Source of the DNA: Gammaproteobacteria bacterium
GTDB lineage: Bacteria; Pseudomonadota; Gammaproteobacteria; JABABF01
DNA length: 35,130 nucleotides
Assembly (NCBI GenBank): GCA_014238345.1
Contig: JABABF010000088.1
Location: forward strand, 1 to 35,130
Direction of reading: 5' to 3'
This document shows, piece after piece, positions 24,531 to 31,487 of this stretch. How positions within the stretch are numbered: the first letter of the stretch is position 1; every line of letters starts with the position of its first letter. A model generated the notes under the pieces. The model was not told where the DNA came from. It ran no database searches and worked only from the letters and a program-made list of their open reading frames with translations. Both the position numbers and the translations under genes were made by a program.

Positions 24531-25289
24531 TTAGGGCATCGAACCAACAGCCGCACAGGGGTCTAATGCTGCGCTACTCGCAAATGCTCCCAATCCCCCC
24601 AATGCAACGGCCTGCACCGCAGCTTCATAACCTTGCACCGAGCTATCACTGGCAATGGCGTTGGTAATTGGTGTACGGAGCGTCACGGTGGCGCGATTTA
24701 TACTTCTATCCTCTTGTAACGCCACCCGGTGTCTCCCTAGGTAAGGGAGAATCCGTCTACTAGCCTGGAACTCTGTCATATTTTCTAGCATCGGGAGTTG
24801 TACTAGTATATGGGTCAGTTGACGCTCCGCAGGACGTGTACCCACCTCCCCCGTAATCGCCAGCACTGAAGCCTCTAAACTCGGGGGGTATCGCTCATAG
24901 TAGACATCGTAGAAAGTACTGGTCAACGCATTTGCTCCGGCCTGCACATCGGTCAACGACAACGACAAGCTGGCGTGAGAGTTTAGCTGGCCATTGCTGT
25001 TGACCACCACCAAACGCCTGTCATCTGCACCTGACTCGAAAAGCTCCGTCAATCCCTGCTCAATCGCCCGACAATTCTGCCAATAGAATCGTTCTGCCCT
25101 AAGCGCTATATCCTCCATGATCACTAGACTTAGCTGACCCTGAGCATCCTTGCGGGAATCCTCACGCAGAAAAACCGCCGCAGAAGCGATGACCACGATC
25201 ACGGCCAGTGAGATAGATAGCTCAATCAGCGTAGTGGCGCGCTGGCGGCGATACCGCAAATCATAAATAGGGCGCGATTGCTGCGTCAT
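24531..25289 (-). CDS. Minor pilin-like protein (252 aa) with Ala at the cleavage site
   Basis: The N-terminus reads YRRQRA|TTLIELSISLAVIVVI. It is a prepilin-type leader and helix, but the -1 residue is Ala18 rather than Gly, with Glu at +5 intact. The protein has Cys residues at NCRAIEQ (about 72) and near the end (LDPCAAV), possibly a disulphide, and lacks the acidic loop of the giant pilins. No clear ribosome site precedes ATG 25289. It lies between the prepilin peptidase gene and the giant pilins and has its own candidate promoter at 25418. I infer a minor pilin that helps start or cap the fibre. Ala at -1 is tolerated by some peptidases, usually less efficiently. Confidence 0.68.
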   Translation of the reverse strand: MTQQSRPIYDLRYRRQRATTLIELSISLAVIVVIASAAVFLREDSRKDAQGQLSLVIMEDIALRAERFYWQNCRAIEQGLTELFESGADDRRLVVVNSNGQLNSHASLSLSLTDVQAGANALTSTFYDVYYERYPPSLEASVLAITGEVGTRPAERQLTHILVQLPMLENMTEFQASRRILPYLGRHRVALQEDRSINRATVTLRTPITNAIASDSSVQGYEAAVQAVALGGLGAFASSAALDPCAAVGSMP

Positions 25290-25417
25290 GGGATATCAAG
25301 CCAGCGATCGCCCAGTGGCTTGACAAGCCCGTTGCCCGTAACCACTTACACATTACCTGTGCAGCTACACGAGCGCGATGTCGATGCCATCACTAGCATG
25401 CAAAATAGCGATGAGTC

Positions 25418-25423
25418 ATTATA
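25418..25423 (-). promoter_or_regulatory. Candidate -10 element upstream of the minor pilin gene
   Basis: A perfect TATAAT on the minus strand lies 129 bases upstream of ATG 25289. The best -35-like hexamer (TTGGTG) is 19 bp away, so the promoter is weak unless activated. A 16-bp palindrome falls between the two elements. Confidence 0.35.
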
Positions 25424-25428
25424 GCCGA

Positions 25429-25444
25429 TGCACACCGCTGTGCA
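25429..25444. promoter_or_regulatory. Palindrome TGCACA-N4-TGTGCA (operator-like)
   Basis: TGCACACCGCTGTGCA is a perfect 6-bp inverted repeat with a 4-bp centre, lying in the spacer of the candidate minor-pilin promoter and 24 bp after the prepilin peptidase stop. It fits a dimeric regulator site. Without a T-tract it is not a convincing terminator. Confidence 0.4.
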
Positions 25445-25467
25445 CCAAGCACCACCACACCAACAAT

Positions 25468-26274
25468 TCAAGCCACCAACAAGGCGGCGGCGATGCTAGC
25501 GAGCACCAACGGCACCGCCAAGCCCCCCCCCCGTAGCGGCCATCTGTCAGCTAACAACAACATGACCACTAGGCAAACCAGCCCGACCCAGCCGCCCCAA
25601 GCCCCTGCGGCAGCGGCCAGCGCCAGCAATTCCAGCTCTGGCCAGACACGATGCCGCCACCGCAGCCACAGCGCAACCAAGGCCACCGCGCCACCCGCCG
25701 CCCACAGCGCCACAGCGGCTGTAACAGGGTCGGACACGGCCGATAACAGGCCGAGCCACAGCGGCCACCAAGCAATGGCAGTCGGCAACCAGTCATGCTC
25801 CAACACCAAACACAGTGCAGCGAGCCAGCAACCAAGTGCCACCCACAGCATCAGTAGCACCACCAGCTCGCCGCCCACGCGCCAAGCGGCGAGAGAGAAT
25901 AGCACCACCGCCATCAATTCCAGCCATAGATAACGGGCGGGGATGCGTGCGCCACAGCCAGCACAACAGCCGCGCAACCAAAGATAACTCAGTAACGGGA
26001 TGTTGTGCCAAGCGGGAATCGGGCATTGGCAAGCTGGGCAATGCGAGCGCGGCACGGCTAGATTGTAGGGAGCAGAGCCACCAGGCAACTGCTCGGGAGC
26101 CACACCGCCTAACAGTGCCACACGACGCTCGGCCATCAATGGCAAGCGGTGCACCATCATATTGAGGAAACTCCCCGTGCTGGCACCTACCAGTATTGAC
26201 AGCATCGGGCCAAGCCATGGCACCGCCTCCAGCACAAGACGCAATTCGCCCAACCATCCCCACTCAATCATCAC
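25468..26274 (-). CDS. Prepilin peptidase (PilD/GspO-like) with altered aspartate motifs
   Basis: This is a 268-residue polytopic inner-membrane protein. GSFLNMMVHRLP (34-45) is the family N-terminal motif, and the zinc-type tetracysteine region is intact: CPAC (79-82) and CAGC (104-107), with NIPLLSYLWLRG between. PLWLGLL matches the membrane core. The two catalytic aspartates are not where expected. The first site, usually FIDxDxxxLPD, reads LVLEHDWLP (157-164). The second, usually GxGDxKLLA, reads PELELLA (212-218). Both may be Glu substitutions, although Asp161 lies nearby. The peptidase cleaves leaders at Gly and methylates the new N-terminus, so this variant may have changed activity. 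Its gene lies 46 bp after a strong terminator and next to the pilin genes it should serve. Confidence 0.78.
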   Translation of the reverse strand: MMIEWGWLGELRLVLEAVPWLGPMLSILVGASTGSFLNMMVHRLPLMAERRVALLGGVAPEQLPGGSAPYNLAVPRSHCPACQCPIPAWHNIPLLSYLWLRGCCAGCGARIPARYLWLELMAVVLFSLAAWRVGGELVVLLMLWVALGCWLAALCLVLEHDWLPTAIAWWPLWLGLLSAVSDPVTAAVALWAAGGAVALVALWLRWRHRVWPELELLALAAAAGAWGGWVGLVCLVVMLLLADRWPLRGGGLAVPLVLASIAAALLVA

Positions 26275-26319
26275 TTCTAAAAGCGCCTAAGCTGGGAACA
26301 GAAAATGCCGGATAAAGGT

Positions 26320-26357
26320 AAAAAAAAGGGCATCTCTCCTCAACGGAGTAGATGCCC
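26320..26357 (-). terminator. Rho-independent terminator after pilin gene 2
   Basis: On the minus strand GGGCATCT and AGATGCCC form an 8-bp stem, extended by CTCC/GGAG past a single bulged A, with a short loop, followed directly by eight T residues. It lies between pilin 2 (stop 26449) and the prepilin peptidase gene (start 26274). This is the clearest terminator in the window and would keep pilin mRNA levels above those of downstream genes. Confidence 0.9.
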
Positions 26358-26448
26358 CACCTAATAGTGTGTCCGCGCCGCCGATATTCGGTGACGACAA
26401 TAGTAGATCGCTTCAGCAGATCAACTCTCTCTTATGCCAGCCAATCGT

Positions 26449-27117
26449 TCAGAACGAGTAGAGGGCATCCACAGCGCTGAGCGTGGCACTATCCCCTGGA
26501 GGGGCGTAGGTGGCAGCCTGATACTGTGCAGTGGCGAGGTAGTTGAGACCCCCCGACGTTGCCATAGTGTTTTGCTCAGCTGCATTCGAAGCAATCGCTG
26601 CCGCTCCCAAGTCTAATGCATTGACTAATGGAGCCACGGCATAGCTAGGAACGCTATCGTGACGAATCACGATGGAGCGAGTGTTGAATGAAAACAACAC
26701 CACATCACCACCCCATGGATTCGCGCTTGCGAACCCAGCGCTGGAGCCAGTAGAGCGCGTTGCACCTGCACCAGCGGCAGCGGTGAAGCCTTGCGCCGCT
26801 GTGGCGAGACGTGAGTCACCCAGTGCATCAGTGATGAGAGCCGTGGCTGTGTCTGACACCGGGCACGAAGATGTGCCACAGTTCAGAAGGCCAGAGCCTG
26901 CTGGGCCAACGGCGCCGCTGATGCGGGCGATGGCTGATACGAGATTGGCACTAAGTGCCGCTGCCGCAGTGACGGTCTGGGAGCGCTGTACCTGCCTAAA
27001 GGAGATAAGCGCACCCGCTACGATCAGGGCAATGATGACCACAACGACCGATAATTCGATCAGTGTGGCGCCCTGCTGTTGCTGTTGCCCGCGAAGGGCT
27101 TGCAGTTTTTGGTTCAT
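26449..27117 (-). CDS. Major-pilin-like protein 2 (222 aa)
   Basis: The leader MNQKLQALRGQQQQQG ends at Gly16 before ATLIELSVVVVIIALIV, a type IV pilin N-terminal helix with Glu at +5. The run of five Gln just before the cleavage site is unusual. The mature part shares NPWGxD, SIVxRHxxVPxxA and NALDLGAAAIA with pilin 1, so the two are paralogues. Two Cys are close together (NCGTSSC, about 83-89) rather than forming the large C-terminal disulphide loop of most pilins. GGAG lies 9 bases before the ATG. A strong terminator follows, and a 536-bp gap with a TTGACA motif precedes it, consistent with separate, high expression. This is a good candidate for the main fibre subunit. Confidence 0.78.
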   Translation of the reverse strand: MNQKLQALRGQQQQQGATLIELSVVVVIIALIVAGALISFRQVQRSQTVTAAAALSANLVSAIARISGAVGPAGSGLLNCGTSSCPVSDTATALITDALGDSRLATAAQGFTAAAGAGATRSTGSSAGFASANPWGGDVVLFSFNTRSIVIRHDSVPSYAVAPLVNALDLGAAAIASNAAEQNTMATSGGLNYLATAQYQAATYAPPGDSATLSAVDALYSF

Positions 27118-27653
27118 TTGGAGTTACTCCGTTTGTTATTTGGTTTGATTGTGTTGACTGCTAGAAGGTTCTGCCGTTGAGGCCACCTCACTACCAGAGA
27201 CACGGACACATCCCCACTCTAAGGCATCAGCGCAGGCTGTGTCAACCCCCCCTCTACACTGGTAACAGCAGGGTTATCGACCCCCGCTGAGCCGTGGTGC
27301 CGCCTAGTGATTGAGCCAAGATAGCACTGATTGCCTAGTGCCAAAAGACACTGGCGTGGTCACCGATTGATCGAGCAAGGATCGGACATGCCTTAGCAGG
27401 CACTCATCCCAAAGGCTCATTTCCGGATTAGGGAATGCTGGATTGCGCTTGGCGTGAAATGGGCAGACTATACCTTAAGCCTTAAGCGATTAGGGCGCCG
27501 CCAGTAAAATCGGCTGAGTGCCGAGGCGAGTAGCAAGGCAATCGTCACCACCACGATGGAGAACTCAACCAGAGTTCCTCGTGGCTACTCTAGTGATTTA
27601 GTGCTCACCAGATCAATCGGGCAACAAAATAACGGCTCAGTTGACGAACTAGT
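27118..27653. other. Region between the two pilin genes: promoter-like motif and pilin remnant
   Basis: This 536-bp stretch separates two paralogous pilin genes. It contains a minus-strand TTGACA at 27240-27245 with a weak TTAGAG 17 bp downstream (27217-27222), a possible promoter for pilin 2. It also holds a broken pilin remnant (27468-27608) and, overlapping the end of pilin 1, a repeated 11-bp sequence. Otherwise I see no gene. Confidence 0.5.
27468..27608 (-). pseudogene. Pilin remnant (N-terminal helix with in-frame amber codon)
   Basis: On the minus strand, GTG 27608 opens a 46-codon frame broken by TAG at 27585-27587 (codon 8). Immediately after the stop the frame reads RG, TLVEFSIVVV and TIALLLASAL, then SRFYWRR and a stop at 27468-27470. 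It aligns with RGATLIELSVVVV and IIALIIAGAL of pilin 1, with one residue missing after RG, and is too short to be a functional pilin. It lies between the two full pilin genes, so it is probably the debris of a third copy. Reading through the amber codon would give a small membrane peptide, but nothing here indicates recoding. Confidence 0.6.
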
Positions 27654-27665
27654 TTAACGGCTCAG
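27630..27665. repeat. 11-bp direct repeat at the end of pilin gene 1
   Basis: On the minus strand CTGAGCCGTTA occurs across the pilin 1 stop codon and again 25 bp downstream, before the pilin remnant. It may mark the junction of an old duplication or deletion. Confidence 0.6.
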
Positions 27666-28346
27666 GAGCAAGTATAAGCCGTCTACAAAGCTGAAATTTT
27701 CATCGGGAGCGCTGATCGGACTATCGGCGAACAACTCATAATCCGAGCCTGAGGCAATGACAAAATCAGCGTTGTCTCTCAATGCCTCTGCCCCAGCAAT
27801 GTCAGTCGCCACTTGCGCTGCCCCCGTATCCAGTACATTCGCAAATCCCTGTAATGCATGAGTTGGCACCCCGTGGTGGCGCACCACTATAGACACCAGA
27901 TTATAGGATAGCAACTCTATATCCTCGCCCCAAGGGTTGGCACCTCTAAAGAGTGCTGGCGAAGCCAATCCTACTATATCACCCTCACTGGCGATGCGAA
28001 AAACCACATCATCTAAAAGATCGGCAACGGTCATCTCAAAATCATGGGCGAATGTCCAAATACCACTATTTGGTAAGAACTCAACATATACGCCAGCACC
28101 CACCAGCCCAGCACTACCGACCAGACTCTGTACCGCTGCAATAATCCTCGTGTTCTGCTCTACTGCAGATGCAATGGTTCTGGCTCGCTGTGCTTGGAGA
28201 AAAGACACCAACGCCCCCGCTATAATCAAAGCGATAATCACCACCACCACTGACAGTTCAATCAGTGTGGCACCGCGCCGACGTTGCCAACGTTGCTTGC
28301 CTTGATTGAGATCAAGTGATCGTTTAGGGGAAGTATAGACTCTCAT
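27654..28346 (-). CDS. Major-pilin-like protein 1 (230 aa)
   Basis: A long basic leader (25 residues, ending QRRRG) precedes ATLIELSVVVVIIALIIAGALVSF, a canonical pilin helix with Glu at +5. The mature domain shares NPWGxD, SIVVRHxxVPTHA and NVLDTGAAQVA with pilin 2. The protein has no Cys at all, so it lacks the disulphide loop of classical type IVb pilins such as TcpA. GGAGG stands 8 bases before ATG 28346, a strong ribosome site, and an extended -10 promoter lies about 60 bases upstream. It follows the GspF-like gene. It may be a second major pilin or an alternative subunit; sequence alone cannot say which of the two forms the shaft. Confidence 0.78.
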   Translation of the reverse strand: MRVYTSPKRSLDLNQGKQRWQRRRGATLIELSVVVVIIALIIAGALVSFLQAQRARTIASAVEQNTRIIAAVQSLVGSAGLVGAGVYVEFLPNSGIWTFAHDFEMTVADLLDDVVFRIASEGDIVGLASPALFRGANPWGEDIELLSYNLVSIVVRHHGVPTHALQGFANVLDTGAAQVATDIAGAEALRDNADFVIASGSDYELFADSPISAPDENFSFVDGLYLLLSR

Positions 28347-28403
28347 TTGAATGCCTCCACGAGACCGCTAGACCGCGGACAGAGCCGAATGCTCAAGAGA
28401 ATA

Positions 28404-28432
28404 AGAATAGCACATGCGCCTCACCGACACAA
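28404..28432 (-). promoter_or_regulatory. Candidate promoter for pilin gene 1
   Basis: On the minus strand TTGTGT (28427-28432), a 17-bp spacer ending TGC, and TATTCT (28404-28409) resemble an extended -10 promoter. The start would be near 28397, about 50 nt before ATG 28346. Confidence 0.4.
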
Positions 28433-28531
28433 CCGCACTCGCACTGATTATTACTGCGCAAGTAGCCGTGCAATACTTGCCATTTGACAATGACCGCAAC
28501 AACGAGCGTATGTCACTCCCAAGATTATTCA

Positions 28532-29569
28532 TCACAATGACTGCAAGTTCTGGGTATTAGTGTAGACAGCGAAGATCATCATGCCATAGCCTAAGCCGAC
28601 TACGGCAAAAAGTATCGCTTGCACGGGTTTAACCGTCAGTCTCACACGGTCGAGTACCGCCTCACCACTCTTGCGCGAGACACGTTGCATGGCATCCATA
28701 AAACCGCGGTGTTGAGCCAATAACTTCAACAGTGACATCTCGCTTTTGCCAAGGAATCCAACATCAATCACATCGGCAAGTGTGCCGCCCTCCTGCAGAC
28801 GGTTCATCATCTTGCGCAAGTACAACCGCGCCAATGGCGGGGAACTGTCGTGCATCAGGCGCAATACACTGCGCATCTCCATGCCTGACAACAGCACTAA
28901 TGATATCGATTCAACGGTCTTGGCTGCCGTATTTTGCCGGTACATGGAAAAGATCGGCAGCTGGTCTATGAACTGTCGACCAGGTCCTGCATAGCGCGTT
29001 AGGAACATACCGAATAGCACGATGACCGTAGTAGATGTGACGAAGAAAATCAGCGTGTGATGGACAAAAAAATCGCCAATATGGTAGACAATGCGACCGG
29101 GCAGAGTCCATTCCTCAATCGGCTTGATATGCAGAATCAGCGGATAGAACCGTATCCGCATCTGGGTGTACATGGTCGCCACAAGCGCTAAAAAGAGCAC
29201 GGGTGGCAACAGCTTGCCCAGTATTTCGCCTAATACACCGACCTCACTCTCCATGATATCGGCAATGCGTAAGCCATTGTCAACAAAATTGGGGGTTTGT
29301 TCGCCAGCGGCCAACGACCCGACCACTACTGGGTCGAATAATCCCTGCATACCTCGCGCAACTGGCTGACCTGCACGCAATGCCTCGTACATGCGCTTGG
29401 CCACCATCTGATCCACCGGATTTCCGACAGCACGAATGTTGATCAGAGCATCGCGTAACGGCACTCCCTCTTTGAGCAGGGAAAAGAAAGAGCGCACATA
29501 GTCCGACTGTTGTTTACGCCCAAATTGCAAGCGCAATACACCATCGTTTAAATCCTCAAAGAATGACAT
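28532..29569 (-). CDS. Type IV pilus inner-membrane platform protein (GspF/PilR-like)
   Basis: This is a 345-residue polytopic protein of the GspF/PilC/PilR family, the platform on which the assembly ATPase acts. Two cytoplasmic GspF domains are visible. The first reads FFSLLKEGVPLRDAL near 28-42 and LAAGEQTPN. The second reads QNTAAKTVESISLVLLSGMEM near 211-231, then LQEGGTLADVI. Membrane segments lie near 119-137 (LPPVLFLALVATMY), 172-192 and 315-335. Length is usual for type IVb PilR. AGGTG precedes ATG 29569. It directly follows the ATPase gene, the common order in such clusters. Confidence 0.9.
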   Translation of the reverse strand: MSFFEDLNDGVLRLQFGRKQQSDYVRSFFSLLKEGVPLRDALINIRAVGNPVDQMVAKRMYEALRAGQPVARGMQGLFDPVVVGSLAAGEQTPNFVDNGLRIADIMESEVGVLGEILGKLLPPVLFLALVATMYTQMRIRFYPLILHIKPIEEWTLPGRIVYHIGDFFVHHTLIFFVTSTTVIVLFGMFLTRYAGPGRQFIDQLPIFSMYRQNTAAKTVESISLVLLSGMEMRSVLRLMHDSSPPLARLYLRKMMNRLQEGGTLADVIDVGFLGKSEMSLLKLLAQHRGFMDAMQRVSRKSGEAVLDRVRLTVKPVQAILFAVVGLGYGMMIFAVYTNTQNLQSL

Positions 29570-29656
29570 CTAGACACCTAATCCGAATCGCCTAGAGCAG
29601 CCGGCAATGGGCTGGAGAGCATGGCTACAGTCAACATTAAGCAACATCAAGCAACA

Positions 29657-31450
29657 TCAAGATGCCGCCTGCTGTTGGCTGTCGGTCGATCCATCTGCGC
29701 TTTGACCTGAAGACGCTTGCTCTTCTTCCTTCTCCCGAGCTATGGCGGCATCCAAGGCCTCTTGGCGCAATTTGTAATCAAATTGCACTTGGGTCGAGGA
29801 GTCGAGCAGACCAATGGCGCGCTCAGCTACCAGAGGGTCTACTGCTCCGCAGAGAATATGACTCATAACATGATGGACAATAGGGTCCCAACCGCGCTCC
29901 ATCAAGTACCCGCGCCAGCCCATCTGATCGCGCTGACGAATAAAAGCACGACCATCATCATCGACCATTACCACCTCGGCAGCTAAGCGCCGTCCCGAGA
30001 TACCAGACCCTTCACACTGACTGCAACCAGTCCCCAAGAAGTACACCTCATTCTCATGCCCTTCAAAAATCTTTTTGTAACGGTTGCGGGTGTAAATGTC
30101 CAGGCGATCAACATATTTGCTCATTGGCACACGGCAGTTCTCGCAGCTCTGCGGCAACAGGCGCTGATTAATCAAACAGACGAGGAAATTGGGGTCGTAG
30201 ATCATCGATGCCTCAACACCGAGATCCTCAAGACGGGAGGGAATCGACAACACATTGGAGGAGTGCAATGTGGTCACGCACAATTTACCTGAAGTCGCGA
30301 GATCCTTGATCGCTTCCGCCGTGCTACGATCCTTGACCTCACCCAGCATATTGATATTGGTATCCCACCGGTTTAGTGAAGCACGCAGGGTATCCCAGCC
30401 ACTCTCTGCGACATGCATGGCGATCGGAACATGAGTTACATTCGGCAACATGCGCTCCACGGGTTCCTCTAGGGAGACAATCTTGTATTGCGGATCCACT
30501 GTCTCCAACAGGGCAGTCAGCGATGTGCTCTTGCCTGAACCCGTAGGGCCAGACATTACAATCACACCATAGGGGCGAGCCATGGCCTCTTTCATCAGCG
30601 AAATCTGCAAGGGGGAATAGCCCGTATTTTCAATCTTGATGCCACCAGTATCAGGACGCCAAATGCGCAAAAAGATATCAATACCACGCACATCGGGTGC
30701 CGTGCTAAGACGGATCGGCACAACCAACGACCCCATGCGAAAGTCGAGCGAACCATGCAATGGTTTATCCAGCATAAACTGCAATGAGCCGCGTTTGGCC
30801 TCGGCATTGAACATGTAGTTCCCCAGCGCGACCAGCTCCTCGCGACCCACTGTATCAAACAACAAGAGGCGGCCATCAATGCGAAACTTGATATTGGTCA
30901 ACTTCTCGCGCATCTCCATATGGATGTCCGAGGCTCCGCGACTGAGGGCGGCCTCAACAATGGCATGGAACAGGCGCTGCACATCAGTAGTCGTGTTACT
31001 GATCTGCGCCATCTCCTGTGCAGCCACATCAGCCGCAGCCGCTGTCTCGTCCGTCAGCCGCTCGCGCAAGTAACGCACGACATTCTGAGTGGCCGGACGC
31101 ACCACTGGCTGATTGCCCATACTGGCCAACAAGTTCTTGGCTGTCTGCACGCTCGGATGCGAAGGCTTAGAGGTGACCAACGTGGCTTTGTCTGCTAATA
31201 AACAGAGGAAGTCGGGCTGCTCTACAGCCCATTTGTAAAGCTGCCCGTGAGCACTAGTGACCGGACGCTGGTCAGGCAAATCTTTACGTGCTAAGATCGC
31301 AGGAACGCCCAATAATTCGGCCTGCTCTACGATGTAATCGGCCTGGGTGGTGCCCTCCTCTTGCTGGCTAGAATCGACAATGACGGTAGTGTCATCATCG
31401 CCCCCACCGAATAGACGGGAAAGCAATCCGCTTTTTTCTTCTTCAGCCAT
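29657..31450 (-). CDS. Pilus assembly ATPase (GspE/PilQ-like)
   Basis: This is a 597-residue hexameric traffic ATPase that powers pilin or pseudopilin assembly at the cytoplasmic face. Motifs are in order: ASDIHMEM (173-180), Walker A GPTGSGKST (301-309), Asp-box-like VSLEEPVE (325-332, with Glu at the usual Asp position), Walker B NINMLGEVKD (365-374), and His box TTLHSSN (393-399). It has two CxxC pairs for zinc (CENC 436-439, CSQC 476-479) in the C-terminal domain, typical of GspE/PilB-type assembly enzymes and absent from PilT. GGGAG precedes ATG 31450. No separate retraction ATPase is visible in the window, so twitching by this system is not indicated. Confidence 0.93.
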   Translation of the reverse strand: MAEEEKSGLLSRLFGGGDDDTTVIVDSSQQEEGTTQADYIVEQAELLGVPAILARKDLPDQRPVTSAHGQLYKWAVEQPDFLCLLADKATLVTSKPSHPSVQTAKNLLASMGNQPVVRPATQNVVRYLRERLTDETAAAADVAAQEMAQISNTTTDVQRLFHAIVEAALSRGASDIHMEMREKLTNIKFRIDGRLLLFDTVGREELVALGNYMFNAEAKRGSLQFMLDKPLHGSLDFRMGSLVVPIRLSTAPDVRGIDIFLRIWRPDTGGIKIENTGYSPLQISLMKEAMARPYGVIVMSGPTGSGKSTSLTALLETVDPQYKIVSLEEPVERMLPNVTHVPIAMHVAESGWDTLRASLNRWDTNINMLGEVKDRSTAEAIKDLATSGKLCVTTLHSSNVLSIPSRLEDLGVEASMIYDPNFLVCLINQRLLPQSCENCRVPMSKYVDRLDIYTRNRYKKIFEGHENEVYFLGTGCSQCEGSGISGRRLAAEVVMVDDDGRAFIRQRDQMGWRGYLMERGWDPIVHHVMSHILCGAVDPLVAERAIGLLDSSTQVQFDYKLRQEALDAAIAREKEEEQASSGQSADGSTDSQQQAAS

Positions 31451-31487
31451 TGTGACTCTCCCTAAGATTACATGCCGCCGATTAAAC

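Noticed and set aside
28469..28482. TGGCAA...TTGCA on the minus strand upstream of pilin 1, like a sigma-54 promoter
   Set aside because: Only 8 bases separate GG and GC, whereas sigma-54 needs 10. A sigma-70-like extended -10 site lies closer to the gene.
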